From Salipiger bermudensis (lineage in GTDB: Bacteria; Pseudomonadota; Alphaproteobacteria; Rhodobacterales; Rhodobacteraceae), in contig NZ_JAIUZY010000001.1 of assembly GCF_020171625.1 (NCBI RefSeq), forward strand, positions 558,001 to 622,000: a DNA stretch of 64,000 nucleotides, in the 5' to 3' direction. The first letter of the stretch is position 1. The number at the start of each line of letters is the position of its first letter. The translations under genes and the position numbers were made by a program. Below are positions 55,222 through 63,925 of the stretch, piece after piece. A model generated the notes under the pieces. That model saw only the letters and a list, made by a program, of their open reading frames with translations. It was not told where the DNA came from and searched no databases.

Positions 55222-55251
55222 AAGCGCGCGGCCCCCGGGCCGCGCGCTTTT
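55222..55251 (+). terminator. Rho-independent terminator after cvpA
   Basis: AAGCGCGCGGCCC (55222-55234), a minimal loop and GGGCCGCGCGCTT (55237-55249), followed by TT and CGTTT. It is 25 bp after the cvpA stop. The 200 bp beyond it, up to the DUF2474 gene, shows no gene. Confidence 0.85.
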
Positions 55252-55471
55252 CGTTTCTGGTGTCACCTGCGGACGGAGGACATCGCTCCCTTACCGCCCG
55301 CTGCGCATCGCAGGTCCACTGGGCGGCGGACCGACTGCAGAGATCCTCGATTTGCCCCGGCCAAGTCCGAAGGACCTCGAAGCCGGGTGACCACCCCGAT
55401 CGCCATCCCGGAAGTGGACCGGAGATGCCCGGCGGTCTGCGGCCTTGCGTCTGCGCAACAGCGTCCCGCCG

Positions 55472-55576
55472 CTACAGCAAGACCGTTCGGATCGCGAAGG
55501 CAACCGCGCTGATCACCGCCAGCCCGCCGAGATAGAGCAGCACGAACCAGCCCAGTTTGCGAAGCCGGTCGGGCAT
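55472..55576 (-). CDS. DUF2474 small subunit of bd-type oxidase (CydX-like)
   Basis: A 34-residue single-helix peptide (start MPDRLRKLGWFVLLYL, then a hydrophobic stretch ending RTVLL). Such DUF2474/CydX-like peptides bind and stabilise the CydAB core. ATG 55576 shares one base with the cydB stop (TGATG), and GAGGG lies 8 nt upstream, inside cydB. It is too short for routine gene callers. Position and composition make the assignment strong. Confidence 0.82.
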   Translation of the reverse strand: MPDRLRKLGWFVLLYLGGLAVISAVAFAIRTVLL

Positions 55577-56592
55577 CAGTGATAGCCCTCGCCAAGCTTC
55601 ATCTTGCCGCGGAACACCCAGTAGGCATAGGCCGTGTAGGCAAGGATGATCGGCACCAGCACTACCGCGCCCACGAACATGAACATCTGCGATTTCTCAG
55701 GCGCAGCGGCCTCTTGCAGCGTCACCGAGGGCGGGATTACGTAGGGCCACATGGACACGCCGAGCCCCGCGAAGCATAGCAGGAACAGCCCCAGCGCCAA
55801 CACCAGCGGCAGCCAGTCCGGCCCCTTGCCGAAGGTCAGCGCGCGCGCCAGCCACAGCGTCAGGACCGCCACGAGCACCGGCACGATGGCCACCTCGAGA
55901 ATGCCGGGCCAAACCAGCCAACGCTCGAAATAGGCGGTCTCGAGGAAGGGGGTCGCCGCGCTGACCGCGACGATGCCGCCCACCGTCACCAGCCCCGCGA
56001 TGCGGGCCAGCCAGCGCGCCCGCTCCTGGATCTCGCCCTCGGTCTTGAGGTTGAGCCAGCAGGCGCCCAGCAGCGCGTAGCCCACCACGACCGAAGCCCC
56101 GCAAAGCAGGGTGAACGGCGTCAGCCAGTCCCACCAGCCGCCGGCATAGGCGCGGCCCTCAACGGTGATGCCCTGCAGCAGCGTGCCCAGCGTCATGCCC
56201 TGCGCCAGCGCCGCCACGGTCGAGCCGCCCATGAACGCCAGGTCCCAGGTCCGGCGCGAGAACATCCCGACCGAACGCCAGCGGAATTCGAACGCAACGC
56301 CCCGGAACACCAGTGCCAGAAGCATGGCGATGATCAGCGGATAGGTCGCCGGCAGGATGATCGCGTAGGCCAGCGGGAAGGCCGCGAACAGCCCGCCGCC
56401 CCCCAGCACCAGCCAGGTCTCGTTGCCGTCCCAGACAGGGGCCACGCTGTTCATCATCAGGTCGCGGTCCTGCTTTTCGGGGAAGAACGGGTAGAGGATG
56501 CCAAGCCCGAGGTCGAAGCCGTCGAGCACCACGTAGACGAAGACGGCGAAGGCCAGAAGCAGCGCCCATGCGGTTGTCAGATCGAGTGCCAT
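55576..56592 (-). CDS. cydB: Cytochrome bd-type (CIO) quinol oxidase subunit II
   Basis: A 338-residue membrane subunit with about eight helices. Typical start ALDLTTAWALLLAFAVFVYVVLDGFDLGLGIL, and WDGNETWLVLGGGGLFAAFP is the family signature. With CydA it oxidises quinol and reduces oxygen to water. ATG 56592 follows GGAGGG. It is 16 bp after cydA and followed at once by the DUF2474 peptide gene. Confidence 0.95.
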   Translation of the reverse strand: MALDLTTAWALLLAFAVFVYVVLDGFDLGLGILYPFFPEKQDRDLMMNSVAPVWDGNETWLVLGGGGLFAAFPLAYAIILPATYPLIIAMLLALVFRGVAFEFRWRSVGMFSRRTWDLAFMGGSTVAALAQGMTLGTLLQGITVEGRAYAGGWWDWLTPFTLLCGASVVVGYALLGACWLNLKTEGEIQERARWLARIAGLVTVGGIVAVSAATPFLETAYFERWLVWPGILEVAIVPVLVAVLTLWLARALTFGKGPDWLPLVLALGLFLLCFAGLGVSMWPYVIPPSVTLQEAAAPEKSQMFMFVGAVVLVPIILAYTAYAYWVFRGKMKLGEGYH

Positions 56593-56608
56593 TGCGCGTC
56601 CCTCCGGC

Positions 56609-58036
56609 TTATTCCGCCGGGGCCGAACGGCCCCGGTCGAACTGTTGCTGCGGCGTGATGCCGGCGGCGCGGGTCGGACCGGGCTCGGCATCGACATCTG
56701 GCTCGCCGAGGTCGGGTTCGCGGTGCATCAGGCGCAGGATATAGAGCACCCCTGCCCCGAACACGGCGAAATAGATCACGATAAAGGCGATCAGCGACCA
56801 GCCCACGGCGCTTGCGCCCAGCGGAGAGACCGCATCGGCGGTGCGCAGCTGGTTGTAAACCACGTAAGGTTGCCGTCCGACCTCGGTGGTGATCCAGCCC
56901 GCGATCACCGCCACGAGCCCCGACGGCCCCATCGCGACCATCGCGCGCCAGAGCCAGGGCGAGGCGTAGAGATTGCCGCGCCAGCGCGACACCAGCCCCC
57001 AGAGCCCGGCCCCCACCATCAGAAACCCGAGGCCCACCATCACCCGGAACGACCAGAAGATTACCGCCACCGGCGGCTCCTCTTCGTCGGGCACCACGTC
57101 GAGCCCCTCCATCGCGCCGTTCCAGCCCAGACCGAAAATCACCGAACTCAGGTGCGGGATCGAGAGCTCGTAGCGCATCTCGCCCGCCTCCTGATCCGGC
57201 AGCCCGAACAGGATCAGCGGCGCGCCGTCCTCGTGGCTGTGGAAATGCCCCTCCATCGCCGCGATCTTCACCGGCTGATGCTCGAGCGTGTTGAGGCCGT
57301 GCTCGTGGCCCACCATGACCTGCAGCGGCGCGGTCACCACGATCATCCACATCGCCATCGAGAACATCCGCCGTGCCGCGGCGTTGTGCACCCGGCCCCT
57401 CAGAAGCTGCCAGCCCCCGACCCCGCCAACGATAAAGGCCGTGGTCAGGTAGGCCGCCGTCAGCGTATGCGCGAGGCGGTAGGGAAAGGACGGGGTGAAG
57501 ACGATGGCCCACCAGTCCTCGGGGATGAACTGCCCGTCTGCGTTGACGCCAAAGCCCTGCGGCGTCTGCATCCACGAGTTCACCGACAGGATCCACGTGG
57601 CCGAGATCGCGGTGCCGACCGCGACCATGGCGGTTGCGAACATGTGCAGCCCCGGCCCCACCTTCTCGCGCCCGAACAGCATGATGCCGAGAAACCCGGC
57701 CTCAAGGAAGAACGCGGTCAGCACCTCGTAGGCCATCAGCGGACCCACGACCGGCCCTGCCAGATCCGAGAACACCGACCAGTTGGTGCCGAACTGGTAG
57801 GACATGACGATGCCCGAGACCACGCCCATGCCGAAAGCGATGGCGAAGATCTTGACCCAGAAGTTGAAGACGTCGCGGTAGGCCGCGTCCTTGGTCCAGA
57901 GATACAGCCCGTTCAGAACCGCGAGGTAGCTTGCCAACCCGATGCTGATCGCCGGAAAGATGAAGTGGAACGACACGGTGAAGCCGAACTGGATGCGCGC
58001 CAGCAGCGTTGCGTCGAGGCCGAGGAATGTGTCCAT
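56609..58036 (-). CDS. cydA: Cytochrome bd-type (cyanide-insensitive) quinol oxidase subunit I
   Basis: A 475-residue subunit carrying the haems and quinol site. A haem ligand His24 is in FTVSFHFIFP. The segment GWITTEVGRQPYVVYNQLRTADAVSP marks the oxygen-reducing core. The Q-loop is short, as in CioA-type cyanide-insensitive enzymes. It serves low-oxygen or inhibitor-stressed respiration. ATG 58036 follows GGAGA. No cydDC or regulator is adjacent. Divergent from purF. Confidence 0.95.
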   Translation of the reverse strand: MDTFLGLDATLLARIQFGFTVSFHFIFPAISIGLASYLAVLNGLYLWTKDAAYRDVFNFWVKIFAIAFGMGVVSGIVMSYQFGTNWSVFSDLAGPVVGPLMAYEVLTAFFLEAGFLGIMLFGREKVGPGLHMFATAMVAVGTAISATWILSVNSWMQTPQGFGVNADGQFIPEDWWAIVFTPSFPYRLAHTLTAAYLTTAFIVGGVGGWQLLRGRVHNAAARRMFSMAMWMIVVTAPLQVMVGHEHGLNTLEHQPVKIAAMEGHFHSHEDGAPLILFGLPDQEAGEMRYELSIPHLSSVIFGLGWNGAMEGLDVVPDEEEPPVAVIFWSFRVMVGLGFLMVGAGLWGLVSRWRGNLYASPWLWRAMVAMGPSGLVAVIAGWITTEVGRQPYVVYNQLRTADAVSPLGASAVGWSLIAFIVIYFAVFGAGVLYILRLMHREPDLGEPDVDAEPGPTRAAGITPQQQFDRGRSAPAE

Positions 58037-58259
58037 GCCGAGGTCTCCATATGCGGTCCCGCCACCAAGTAGAGCGGATTTCCGCCCGCGCCAGTCGCGG
58101 AGCGCGGCAATGCGTCGCGCCCGCCGCGCGTCATGCTCGTGCGGAGGTTGCATAGGCGCAGAGTTTTATGATCCTTCCGTGACATGTATCGCGGATGCGA
58201 TTATGTGGGGGCAACTCTCCCCAATACCGGATTCGGAGCTGCCCTTGTCCGAGCGCCAA

Positions 58260-59726
58260 ATGCCCCCCGCCCATCCCTTCGATTTCGATGCCGTCGACGG
58301 CGACAAGCTGCACGAGGAATGCGGGGTCTTCGGAATGATCGGCGTCACCGACGCCGCCAACTTCGTCGCCCTCGGCCTGCACGCCCTGCAACATCGCGGG
58401 CAGGAAGCCGGCGGGATCGTCTCCTACCACCCCGAGCACGGGTTCAACTCGGCCCGCCGCTTCGGCTATGTCCGCGACAACTTCACCAAGCAGTCGCTGA
58501 TGGAAACCCTGCCCGGCGCGCTGGCCATCGGCCACGTGCGCTACTCCACAGCGGGCTCCAAGGGCGCGCAGATCCGCGACGTGCAGCCCTTCTTCGGCGA
58601 GTTCTCGATGGGCGGCGCGGCGATTGCCCATAACGGCAACATCACCAATGCCGAGGCGCTGCGCCGCGAGCTGATCGAGCGCGGCTCGATCTTCCAGAGC
58701 TCGTCGGACAGCGAGTGCATCATTCACCTGATGGCGCGCTCGCTGCAGCGCGACATCCCGGCCCGCATGGAAGACGCGCTGCGCCGCGTCGAGGGCGCCT
58801 TCTCGGTCGTCGCCATGACCCGCACCAAGCTGATCGGCGTGCGCGACGCGCTCGGGGTGCGCCCACTGGTGCTGGGCCGCGTCGGCGACGGCTGGTGCCT
58901 GTCGTCGGAGACCTGCGCGCTCGACATCATCGGCGCCGAGTACGTGCGCGAGATCGAGCCCGGCGAGATGGTGGTCATCACCGAGAAGGGCGTCGAGAGC
59001 ACGCATCCCTTCCGCAGCCGCAACTCGCGCTTCTGCATCTTCGAGCATGTGTATTTCTCGCGCCCCGATTCGATCATCGGCGGTCGCTCGGTCTACGAGA
59101 CCCGCCGCCAGATCGGCGTGGAGCTCGCCCGCGAGGCGCCGATCGACGCCGACCTCGTCTGCCCGGTGCCCGACAGCGGCACCCCCGCGGCGATCGGCTA
59201 TGCGCATGAAAGCGGCATCCCCTACGGCATGGGGATCATCCGCAACCAGTACATGGGCCGGACCTTCATCGAACCGACCGAGCAGATCCGCAACATGGGC
59301 GTGCGCCTGAAGCTCAACGTCAACCGCGCCCTGATCCGCGGCAAGCGCGTGGTGCTGGTGGACGACTCGGTGGTGCGGGGCACCACCTCGCGCAAGATCA
59401 AGGAGATGATCCTCGATGCCGGCGCCGCCGAGGTGCATTTCCGCATCGCCTCGCCGCCCACTGCGTGGCCCTGCTTCTACGGCGTCGACACGCCCCAGCG
59501 CGAGAAGCTGCTGGCGGCGACCATGTCCGAGGACGAGATGTGCGAGCATCTGGGCGTCGACTCGCTCAAGTTCATCTCGCTCGACGGTCTCTACCGCGCC
59601 GCGGGCGAAGCGGAGGGCCGCAACAACAGCTGCCCGCAATATTGCGACGCCTGCTTCTCGGGCGAATACCCGGTCGAGCCGGCCGACATGCTCGAGAAGG
59701 GCTTCAAGCTCAAGGCTGCGGAATAA
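58260..59726 (+). CDS. purF: Amidophosphoribosyltransferase
   Basis: A 488-residue class II glutamine amidotransferase that starts purine synthesis (PRPP to phosphoribosylamine). The nucleophile is the Cys in EECGVFGMIG (Cys21 with this start, exposed after propeptide removal). The PRPP motif is VVLVDDSVVRGTTS. C-terminal cysteines in NNSCPQYCDACFSG suggest the Fe-S type. Start uncertain: ATG 58260 has no good ribosome site; TTG 58245, 7 nt after CGGAG, is a real alternative, and ATG 58203 is possible. Confidence 0.95.
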   Translation: MPPAHPFDFDAVDGDKLHEECGVFGMIGVTDAANFVALGLHALQHRGQEAGGIVSYHPEHGFNSARRFGYVRDNFTKQSLMETLPGALAIGHVRYSTAGSKGAQIRDVQPFFGEFSMGGAAIAHNGNITNAEALRRELIERGSIFQSSSDSECIIHLMARSLQRDIPARMEDALRRVEGAFSVVAMTRTKLIGVRDALGVRPLVLGRVGDGWCLSSETCALDIIGAEYVREIEPGEMVVITEKGVESTHPFRSRNSRFCIFEHVYFSRPDSIIGGRSVYETRRQIGVELAREAPIDADLVCPVPDSGTPAAIGYAHESGIPYGMGIIRNQYMGRTFIEPTEQIRNMGVRLKLNVNRALIRGKRVVLVDDSVVRGTTSRKIKEMILDAGAAEVHFRIASPPTAWPCFYGVDTPQREKLLAATMSEDEMCEHLGVDSLKFISLDGLYRAAGEAEGRNNSCPQYCDACFSGEYPVEPADMLEKGFKLKAAE

Positions 59727-59735
59727 GCGCTGCAT

Positions 59736-59759
59736 CGGCGCGCCTTTGCCGGCGCGCCG
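59736..59759. other. Hairpin after purF
   Basis: CGGCGCGCC (59736-59744), TTTGCC loop, GGCGCGCCG (59751-59759). A 9-bp GC stem 9 bp past the purF stop. No T-run follows, so a terminator role is uncertain. Confidence 0.4.
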
Positions 59760-59892
59760 GCCCCTTCCCGCCCATCCTCCGCCGCCCGTGCCGCGCCTCA
59801 CAGTGGCGTGACGGGCCGGCGTCTTTCTTGTCCGTCCCACCGGCTTTATTGAGCCGCCCATCCCAAGCGGACCAGACAGGAGGATGGCCAGA

Positions 59893-60156
59893 ATGGCTCA
59901 GCAACAAACCCCGAGACAGGTCGCAGAACGCGCCACGAAATCGGTCGAGATTCCGCGCAGCGGCCCGATGCTGCTTGGCGTGTTCGGCGACCGGAACGCC
60001 CCCGAAGCGCTGGTGCGCCTGCCCAACGGGCGGCTCGACACGGTGGCGCTCGGCGACCGGGTGAGCGGGCGTCAGGTGGTGGCGATCGCAGACGGCCGCA
60101 TCGCTCTGGCGCAGCGCGGCAAGGCCTACTGGCTGGAACAGCTCGGCGGACGTTGA
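59893..60156 (+). CDS. Small protein with PilP/GspC HR-like fold
   Basis: An 87-residue protein. After a polar N-terminus, residues ~28-85 (GPMLLGVFGDRNAPEALVRL, TVALGDRVSGRQVVAI, AYWLEQLGG) resemble the small beta domain of type II secretion protein C and PilP. There is no signal peptide or secretion genes nearby, so function is unknown. ATG 59893 is chosen, 9 nt after AGGAGG; the ATG at 59884 directly abuts that site. Its stop overlaps a TTG of the next frame. Confidence 0.68.
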   Translation: MAQQQTPRQVAERATKSVEIPRSGPMLLGVFGDRNAPEALVRLPNGRLDTVALGDRVSGRQVVAIADGRIALAQRGKAYWLEQLGGR

Positions 60157-60188
60157 CAAAGCCCGCCGCGCGGGCCAATGGGGCAGGC

Positions 60189-60836
60189 ATGACCGACCAG
60201 ATTGCCATCGTCACCGGCGCCTCGCGCGGCCTGGGCTTTGCCCTCGCCGAGGCGCTCGCGCCCCGCTACCACGTCGTCGCCGTCGCCCGCACCGTGGGCG
60301 GTCTCGAGGATCTAGACGACCGCATCAAGGCCCGCGGCGGCAGCGCCACGCTGGCCCCCATGGACATCACCGAGCGCGACGCCATGGCGCAGCTCTGCCG
60401 CTCGGTCCACGACCGCTGGGGCGGTGCCGCGCTCTGGGTGCACACGGCGATCCACGCGGCCCCCCTCGCCCCGGCGAGCCTGATGGCCCCCAAGGACTTC
60501 CAGAAGGCAGTCGGCATCAACGTGGCGCCGATGGGCTATCTCGTGCCCTTCATGGCCCCGCTGCTGGGCGAGGCCGGCCAGGCGCTGTTCTTCGACGATC
60601 CGCACGCCGGCGCGCGCTTCTACGGCAACTACGGCGCCACCAAGGCCGCGCAGATCGCGCTCGCCCGCTCCTGGCAGGCCGAGAGCAGCAAGACCGGCCC
60701 GCGGGTGCAGATCCTCGAGCCGCGGCCGATGAACACCACCACCCGGATGCGCTTCCACCCCGGCGAAGACAAGGACGCGCTCGCCACGCCCTATGCCGAA
60801 GCCGCGCGCCTGCTCGAAGAGGCCGGGCTCGCCTGA
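60189..60836 (+). CDS. Short-chain dehydrogenase/reductase
   Basis: A 215-residue classical-type SDR. The nucleotide motif is TGASRGLGFALAEAL. A NNAG-like position reads WVHTAIHAAPLAP and the active-site Tyr/Lys pair appears as YGNYGATKAA. It is short for the family, and the usual NNAG and catalytic Ser regions are divergent, so activity is uncertain. ATG 60189 is preferred over TTG 60153, which overlaps the preceding stop. Likely co-transcribed with the small gene upstream. Confidence 0.85.
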   Translation: MTDQIAIVTGASRGLGFALAEALAPRYHVVAVARTVGGLEDLDDRIKARGGSATLAPMDITERDAMAQLCRSVHDRWGGAALWVHTAIHAAPLAPASLMAPKDFQKAVGINVAPMGYLVPFMAPLLGEAGQALFFDDPHAGARFYGNYGATKAAQIALARSWQAESSKTGPRVQILEPRPMNTTTRMRFHPGEDKDALATPYAEAARLLEEAGLA

Positions 60837-60870
60837 GCTGCCAGTTCTCGCGCGTGGCCCGCGACCGACG

Positions 60871-61080
60871 CCTCCGGCGGGAGTATTTTTGACGAAGAGA
60901 AGCCAGGGGCACAGCGCTCCTGGCTTCTTTGGTTCAAGAATACCTCGGGGGTGAATTGGCGCACAGCGCCAAGAGGGGGCAGAGCCCCCTCTTTCTTTCT
61001 GAGAGGCGCACCTCTGGTGCGACAGGGCGCAGAGCCCCCTCTTTCTTTCCGGGAGGCGCACCTCTGGTGCGACAGGGGGC
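60871..61080. repeat. Dispersed intergenic repeat, copy 5, with 50-bp tandem duplication
   Basis: It begins with the same large inverted repeat as copy 3 (GGAGTATTTTTGACGAAGAG and its partner near 60921-60950), then TTGGCGC-ACA-GCGCCAA. A 50-bp unit then occurs twice in tandem, 60981-61030 and 61031-61080, differing at three positions. A third, more diverged piece may follow to about 61140. It fills most of the 409-bp gap before trmFO. Confidence 0.88.
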
Positions 61081-61245
61081 AGCGCCTCCTTTACTATGAT
61101 TGCGCACCTCCGGCGTCTGTCTTGAAAGCGCATCTCCGTTGAAACGGGGCAAAGCGCCCCCGTGCTGCCTTTCCCGCACACCCCGAGGGCCGGTTGCGCA
61201 TCTTGCCTCTTAACACCGGCCCCGCGATCCCCTATCTGCCCCTTC

Positions 61246-62598
61246 ATGACACAGAGATTGCACATCGTCGGCGGCGGCATGGCCGGATCGGAAGCCGCCT
61301 GGCAGGCCGCAGAGGCGGGCATTCCCGTGGTGATCCACGAAATGCGCCCCAAAGTCGAAACCTTTGCACACCGCACCGGCGACCTCGCCGAGATGGTCTG
61401 CTCGAATTCGTTCCGCTCGGACGATCACGAGCAGAACGCCGTTGGTCTCCTGCACTGGGAAATGCTGCAGGCCGGCGGGCTGGTGATGCGGCAGGCCTAC
61501 ACCCACCGCCTGCCGGCGGGCGGCGCGCTCGCGGTCGACCGTGACGCGTTCTCGGCTGGTGTGACGCAGACGCTGCGCACGCACCCGAACGTCTCGGTCT
61601 CCGATGAAGAGGTCACCGAGCTGCCCGAGGACGGCCAGTGGATCTTTGCCACCGGCCCGCTGACCTCCTCCGCGCTCGGCGACGCCATCGCCCGCGAGAC
61701 CGGCGCCGACGCGCTCGCCTTCTTCGACGCCATCGCCCCCATCGTCTATTTCGACAGCATCGACATGGACGTGGCGTGGCTGCAGTCGCGCTACGACAAG
61801 GGCGAGACCGAGGAAGAGCGCAAGGCCTACATCAACTGCCCGATGACCAAGCCGCAATACGAGGCCTTCATCGACGCCCTGCTCGCCGCCGAGAAGGCCG
61901 CCTTTCACGAAGGCGAGACCGCGGGCTATTTCGACGGCTGCCTGCCCATCGAGGTGATGGCCGAGCGCGGCCGCGAGACGCTGCGGCACGGCCCGATGAA
62001 GCCCATCGGCCTCACCAACAGCCACAAGCCCGAGGACAAGGCCTATGCCGTGGTGCAGCTGCGCCGCGACAACGCCCTCGGCACGCTCTACAATATCGTC
62101 GGCTTCCAGACCAAGATGAAGTACGGCGCCCAGACCGAGGTGTTCCGGATGATCCCCGGCCTCGAGAACGCCAAGTTCGCGCGGCTCGGCGGCATCCACC
62201 GCAACACCTTCCTCAATTCGCCCACCCTGCTCGACAATCAGATGCGGCTGCGCTCGAGGCCCAACATCCGCTTCGCCGGCCAGATCACCGGCGTCGAGGG
62301 CTACGTGGAATCCTCCGCCATGGGGCTCGCCGCGGGCCGCATGGCCGCCGCCGAGATCCTCGGCCGCCCGCTGCCCGAGATCCCGCAGGACACCGCCCAT
62401 GGCGCGCTCATCCATCACATCACCGGCGGCGCCGAGGCCAAGACCTTCCAGCCGATGAACGTCAATTTCGGCCTGTTCCGCCCGGTCGACGGGCTCAAGG
62501 GCGGGCGCCGGGGCCGCAAGGACCGCTACAAGGCCTATACCGACCGCGCCAAGGCCGAGTGGACCGGTTGGCTCGCATCACAGGAGGTGCCCGCATGA
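61246..62598 (+). CDS. trmFO: tRNA (uracil-54-C5)-methyltransferase, folate/FAD-dependent
   Basis: A 450-residue TrmFO. It makes ribothymidine at tRNA position 54 using methylene-tetrahydrofolate and FADH2. FAD motif [12 protein letters not shown] near the N-terminus; conserved [41 protein letters not shown] and [12 protein letters not shown] 61246 fits the family start. Its stop overlaps the next start (ATGA). Confidence 0.96.
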   Translation: MTQRLHIVGGGMAGSEAAWQAAEAGIPVVIHEMRPKVETFAHRTGDLAEMVCSNSFRSDDHEQNAVGLLHWEMLQAGGLVMRQAYTHRLPAGGALAVDRDAFSAGVTQTLRTHPNVSVSDEEVTELPEDGQWIFATGPLTSSALGDAIARETGADALAFFDAIAPIVYFDSIDMDVAWLQSRYDKGETEEERKAYINCPMTKPQYEAFIDALLAAEKAAFHEGETAGYFDGCLPIEVMAERGRETLRHGPMKPIGLTNSHKPEDKAYAVVQLRRDNALGTLYNIVGFQTKMKYGAQTEVFRMIPGLENAKFARLGGIHRNTFLNSPTLLDNQMRLRSRPNIRFAGQITGVEGYVESSAMGLAAGRMAAAEILGRPLPEIPQDTAHGALIHHITGGAEAKTFQPMNVNFGLFRPVDGLKGGRRGRKDRYKAYTDRAKAEWTGWLASQEVPA

Positions 62599-62816
62599 AC
62601 TATGTCCTCGCGCTGCTGCTGCCGCCGCTGTCGATCCTGCTCACCGGGCGGCCGATCCTGTCGATCGTGGTCTTTTTCGTCTGGGTGCCGGCGATCATCT
62701 TCTCCGGCGGGTTGACCCACCCGATGTTCATCCTTCTGGCGTGGATCCTGATCTACCAGTCCGGCGAAGAGCGCCGCACCCGCCGCATCGAGCGCGCCTG
62801 GCGCGACGAGGACTGA
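62595..62816 (+). CDS. Pmp3/YqaE-like small membrane protein
   Basis: A 73-residue peptide with two hydrophobic helices ([14 protein letters not shown] and [15 protein letters not shown] with a following segment) and a basic/acidic tail. The LLPPL motif and layout match the UPF0057/Pmp3 family, which affects membrane potential and salt stress in yeast. It begins at an ATGA overlap with trmFO, so it is expressed with it. Confidence 0.7.
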   Translation: MNYVLALLLPPLSILLTGRPILSIVVFFVWVPAIIFSGGLTHPMFILLAWILIYQSGEERRTRRIERAWRDED

Positions 62817-62940
62817 GGGACGCGACGGCCACGGGCGGCGCGCCATGCCGCCCGGTCTCCCACTGCCACACCCTCACACCGGCCAGTCTCGCACCAGTGA
62901 CGTTGACGCTGGCACGCGTCTCCGCCTAGGGTGGCGCGCC

Positions 62941-63798
62941 ATGATCACCCGCTTCGCCCCCTCGCCCACCGGCCCGCTGCATCTCGGCCACGCCTACTCG
63001 GCGCTGCTCAATCACGATCGGGCCAAAGCGGCCGGCGGCACCTTCCTGTTGCGCGTCGACGATCTCGACCAGAGCCGCGCCCGCCCCGAATGGGAGGCGC
63101 AGCTCAAGGACGACCTGCGCTGGCTGGGCCTCGACTGGCCAGAGCCCTGCCGGCGCGAATCCGAGCATCTTGGCGCCTACGAGGCCGCGCTCGACCGGCT
63201 CTGGGACATGGGCCTGCTCTACCCCTGCCACTGCACACGGCGCGACATCCGCGACGCGCTCTCGGCGCCGCAGGAGGGCGCGCCGGTGAGCGGTCCCGAC
63301 GGGCTGGTCTATCCCGGCACCTGCCGCCCGGCCGCACCACCGACCGGCCCCCGGCCAGAGGACACGACGCTGCGGCTCGACATGGCCCGCGCCTGCGCGG
63401 CGCTCGCCCGCCCCGTGAAGTTCGAAGAAACCGGCGCCGGCCCCGATGGCCAGACCGGCAGCATCGAGACCGCGGCGCAGGACATGGTCGCCACCATCGG
63501 AGACGTGGTGCTGGCCCGGCGCGAGATGGGCGCCGCCTACCACCTCGCGGTGGTGATCGACGACGCAGTTCAGGGCGTGACCGAGGTGATCCGCGGCCGC
63601 GATCTTTTCGAAGCCACCCGCATCCACGTGCTGCTCCAAGGCCTGCTCGAGCTGCCGACACCGCGCTACCACCATCACCGCCTGATCCGCGACGAGACCG
63701 GCAAGCGCCTCGCCAAGCGCGACGACGCCCGCGCCATCGCGCTCTACCGCAGCGAAGGCCGCACCCCGCGAGAGATCCGAGACATGGTCAGCCTCTGA
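62941..63798 (+). CDS. gluQ: Glutamyl-Q tRNA(Asp) synthetase
   Basis: A 285-residue truncated GluRS-like enzyme that attaches glutamate to queuosine at position 34 of tRNA(Asp). The HIGH-like motif is PLHLGHAYSA, and the KMSKS position reads KRLAKRDDA. The zinc site is CHCTRRD with a later YPGTC. It lacks the anticodon-binding domain, as expected for GluQ. ATG 62941 starts the catalytic domain. Confidence 0.95.
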   Translation: MITRFAPSPTGPLHLGHAYSALLNHDRAKAAGGTFLLRVDDLDQSRARPEWEAQLKDDLRWLGLDWPEPCRRESEHLGAYEAALDRLWDMGLLYPCHCTRRDIRDALSAPQEGAPVSGPDGLVYPGTCRPAAPPTGPRPEDTTLRLDMARACAALARPVKFEETGAGPDGQTGSIETAAQDMVATIGDVVLARREMGAAYHLAVVIDDAVQGVTEVIRGRDLFEATRIHVLLQGLLELPTPRYHHHRLIRDETGKRLAKRDDARAIALYRSEGRTPREIRDMVSL

Positions 63799-63811
63799 GC
63801 GCCACGCCCCT

Positions 63812-63876
63812 GTCTTCTCTGGTTCAAAAATACCTCGGGGGAGTTGCGGCACAGCCGCGACGGGGGCAGCGCCCCC
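63812..63876. repeat. Dispersed intergenic repeat, copy 6
   Basis: TCTTCTCTGGTTCAAAAATA then CCTCGGGGGAG (63813-63843), GCGGC-ACA-GCCGC (63846-63858) and GGGGGCAGCGCCCCC (63862-63876). Same cores and order as copies 3 and 5, right half only. Confidence 0.82.
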
Positions 63877-63925
63877 AGGCCGCCATCGCCCGCCAGCGCA
63901 ACCGGCGGGCACACGGCGCCCCGGC

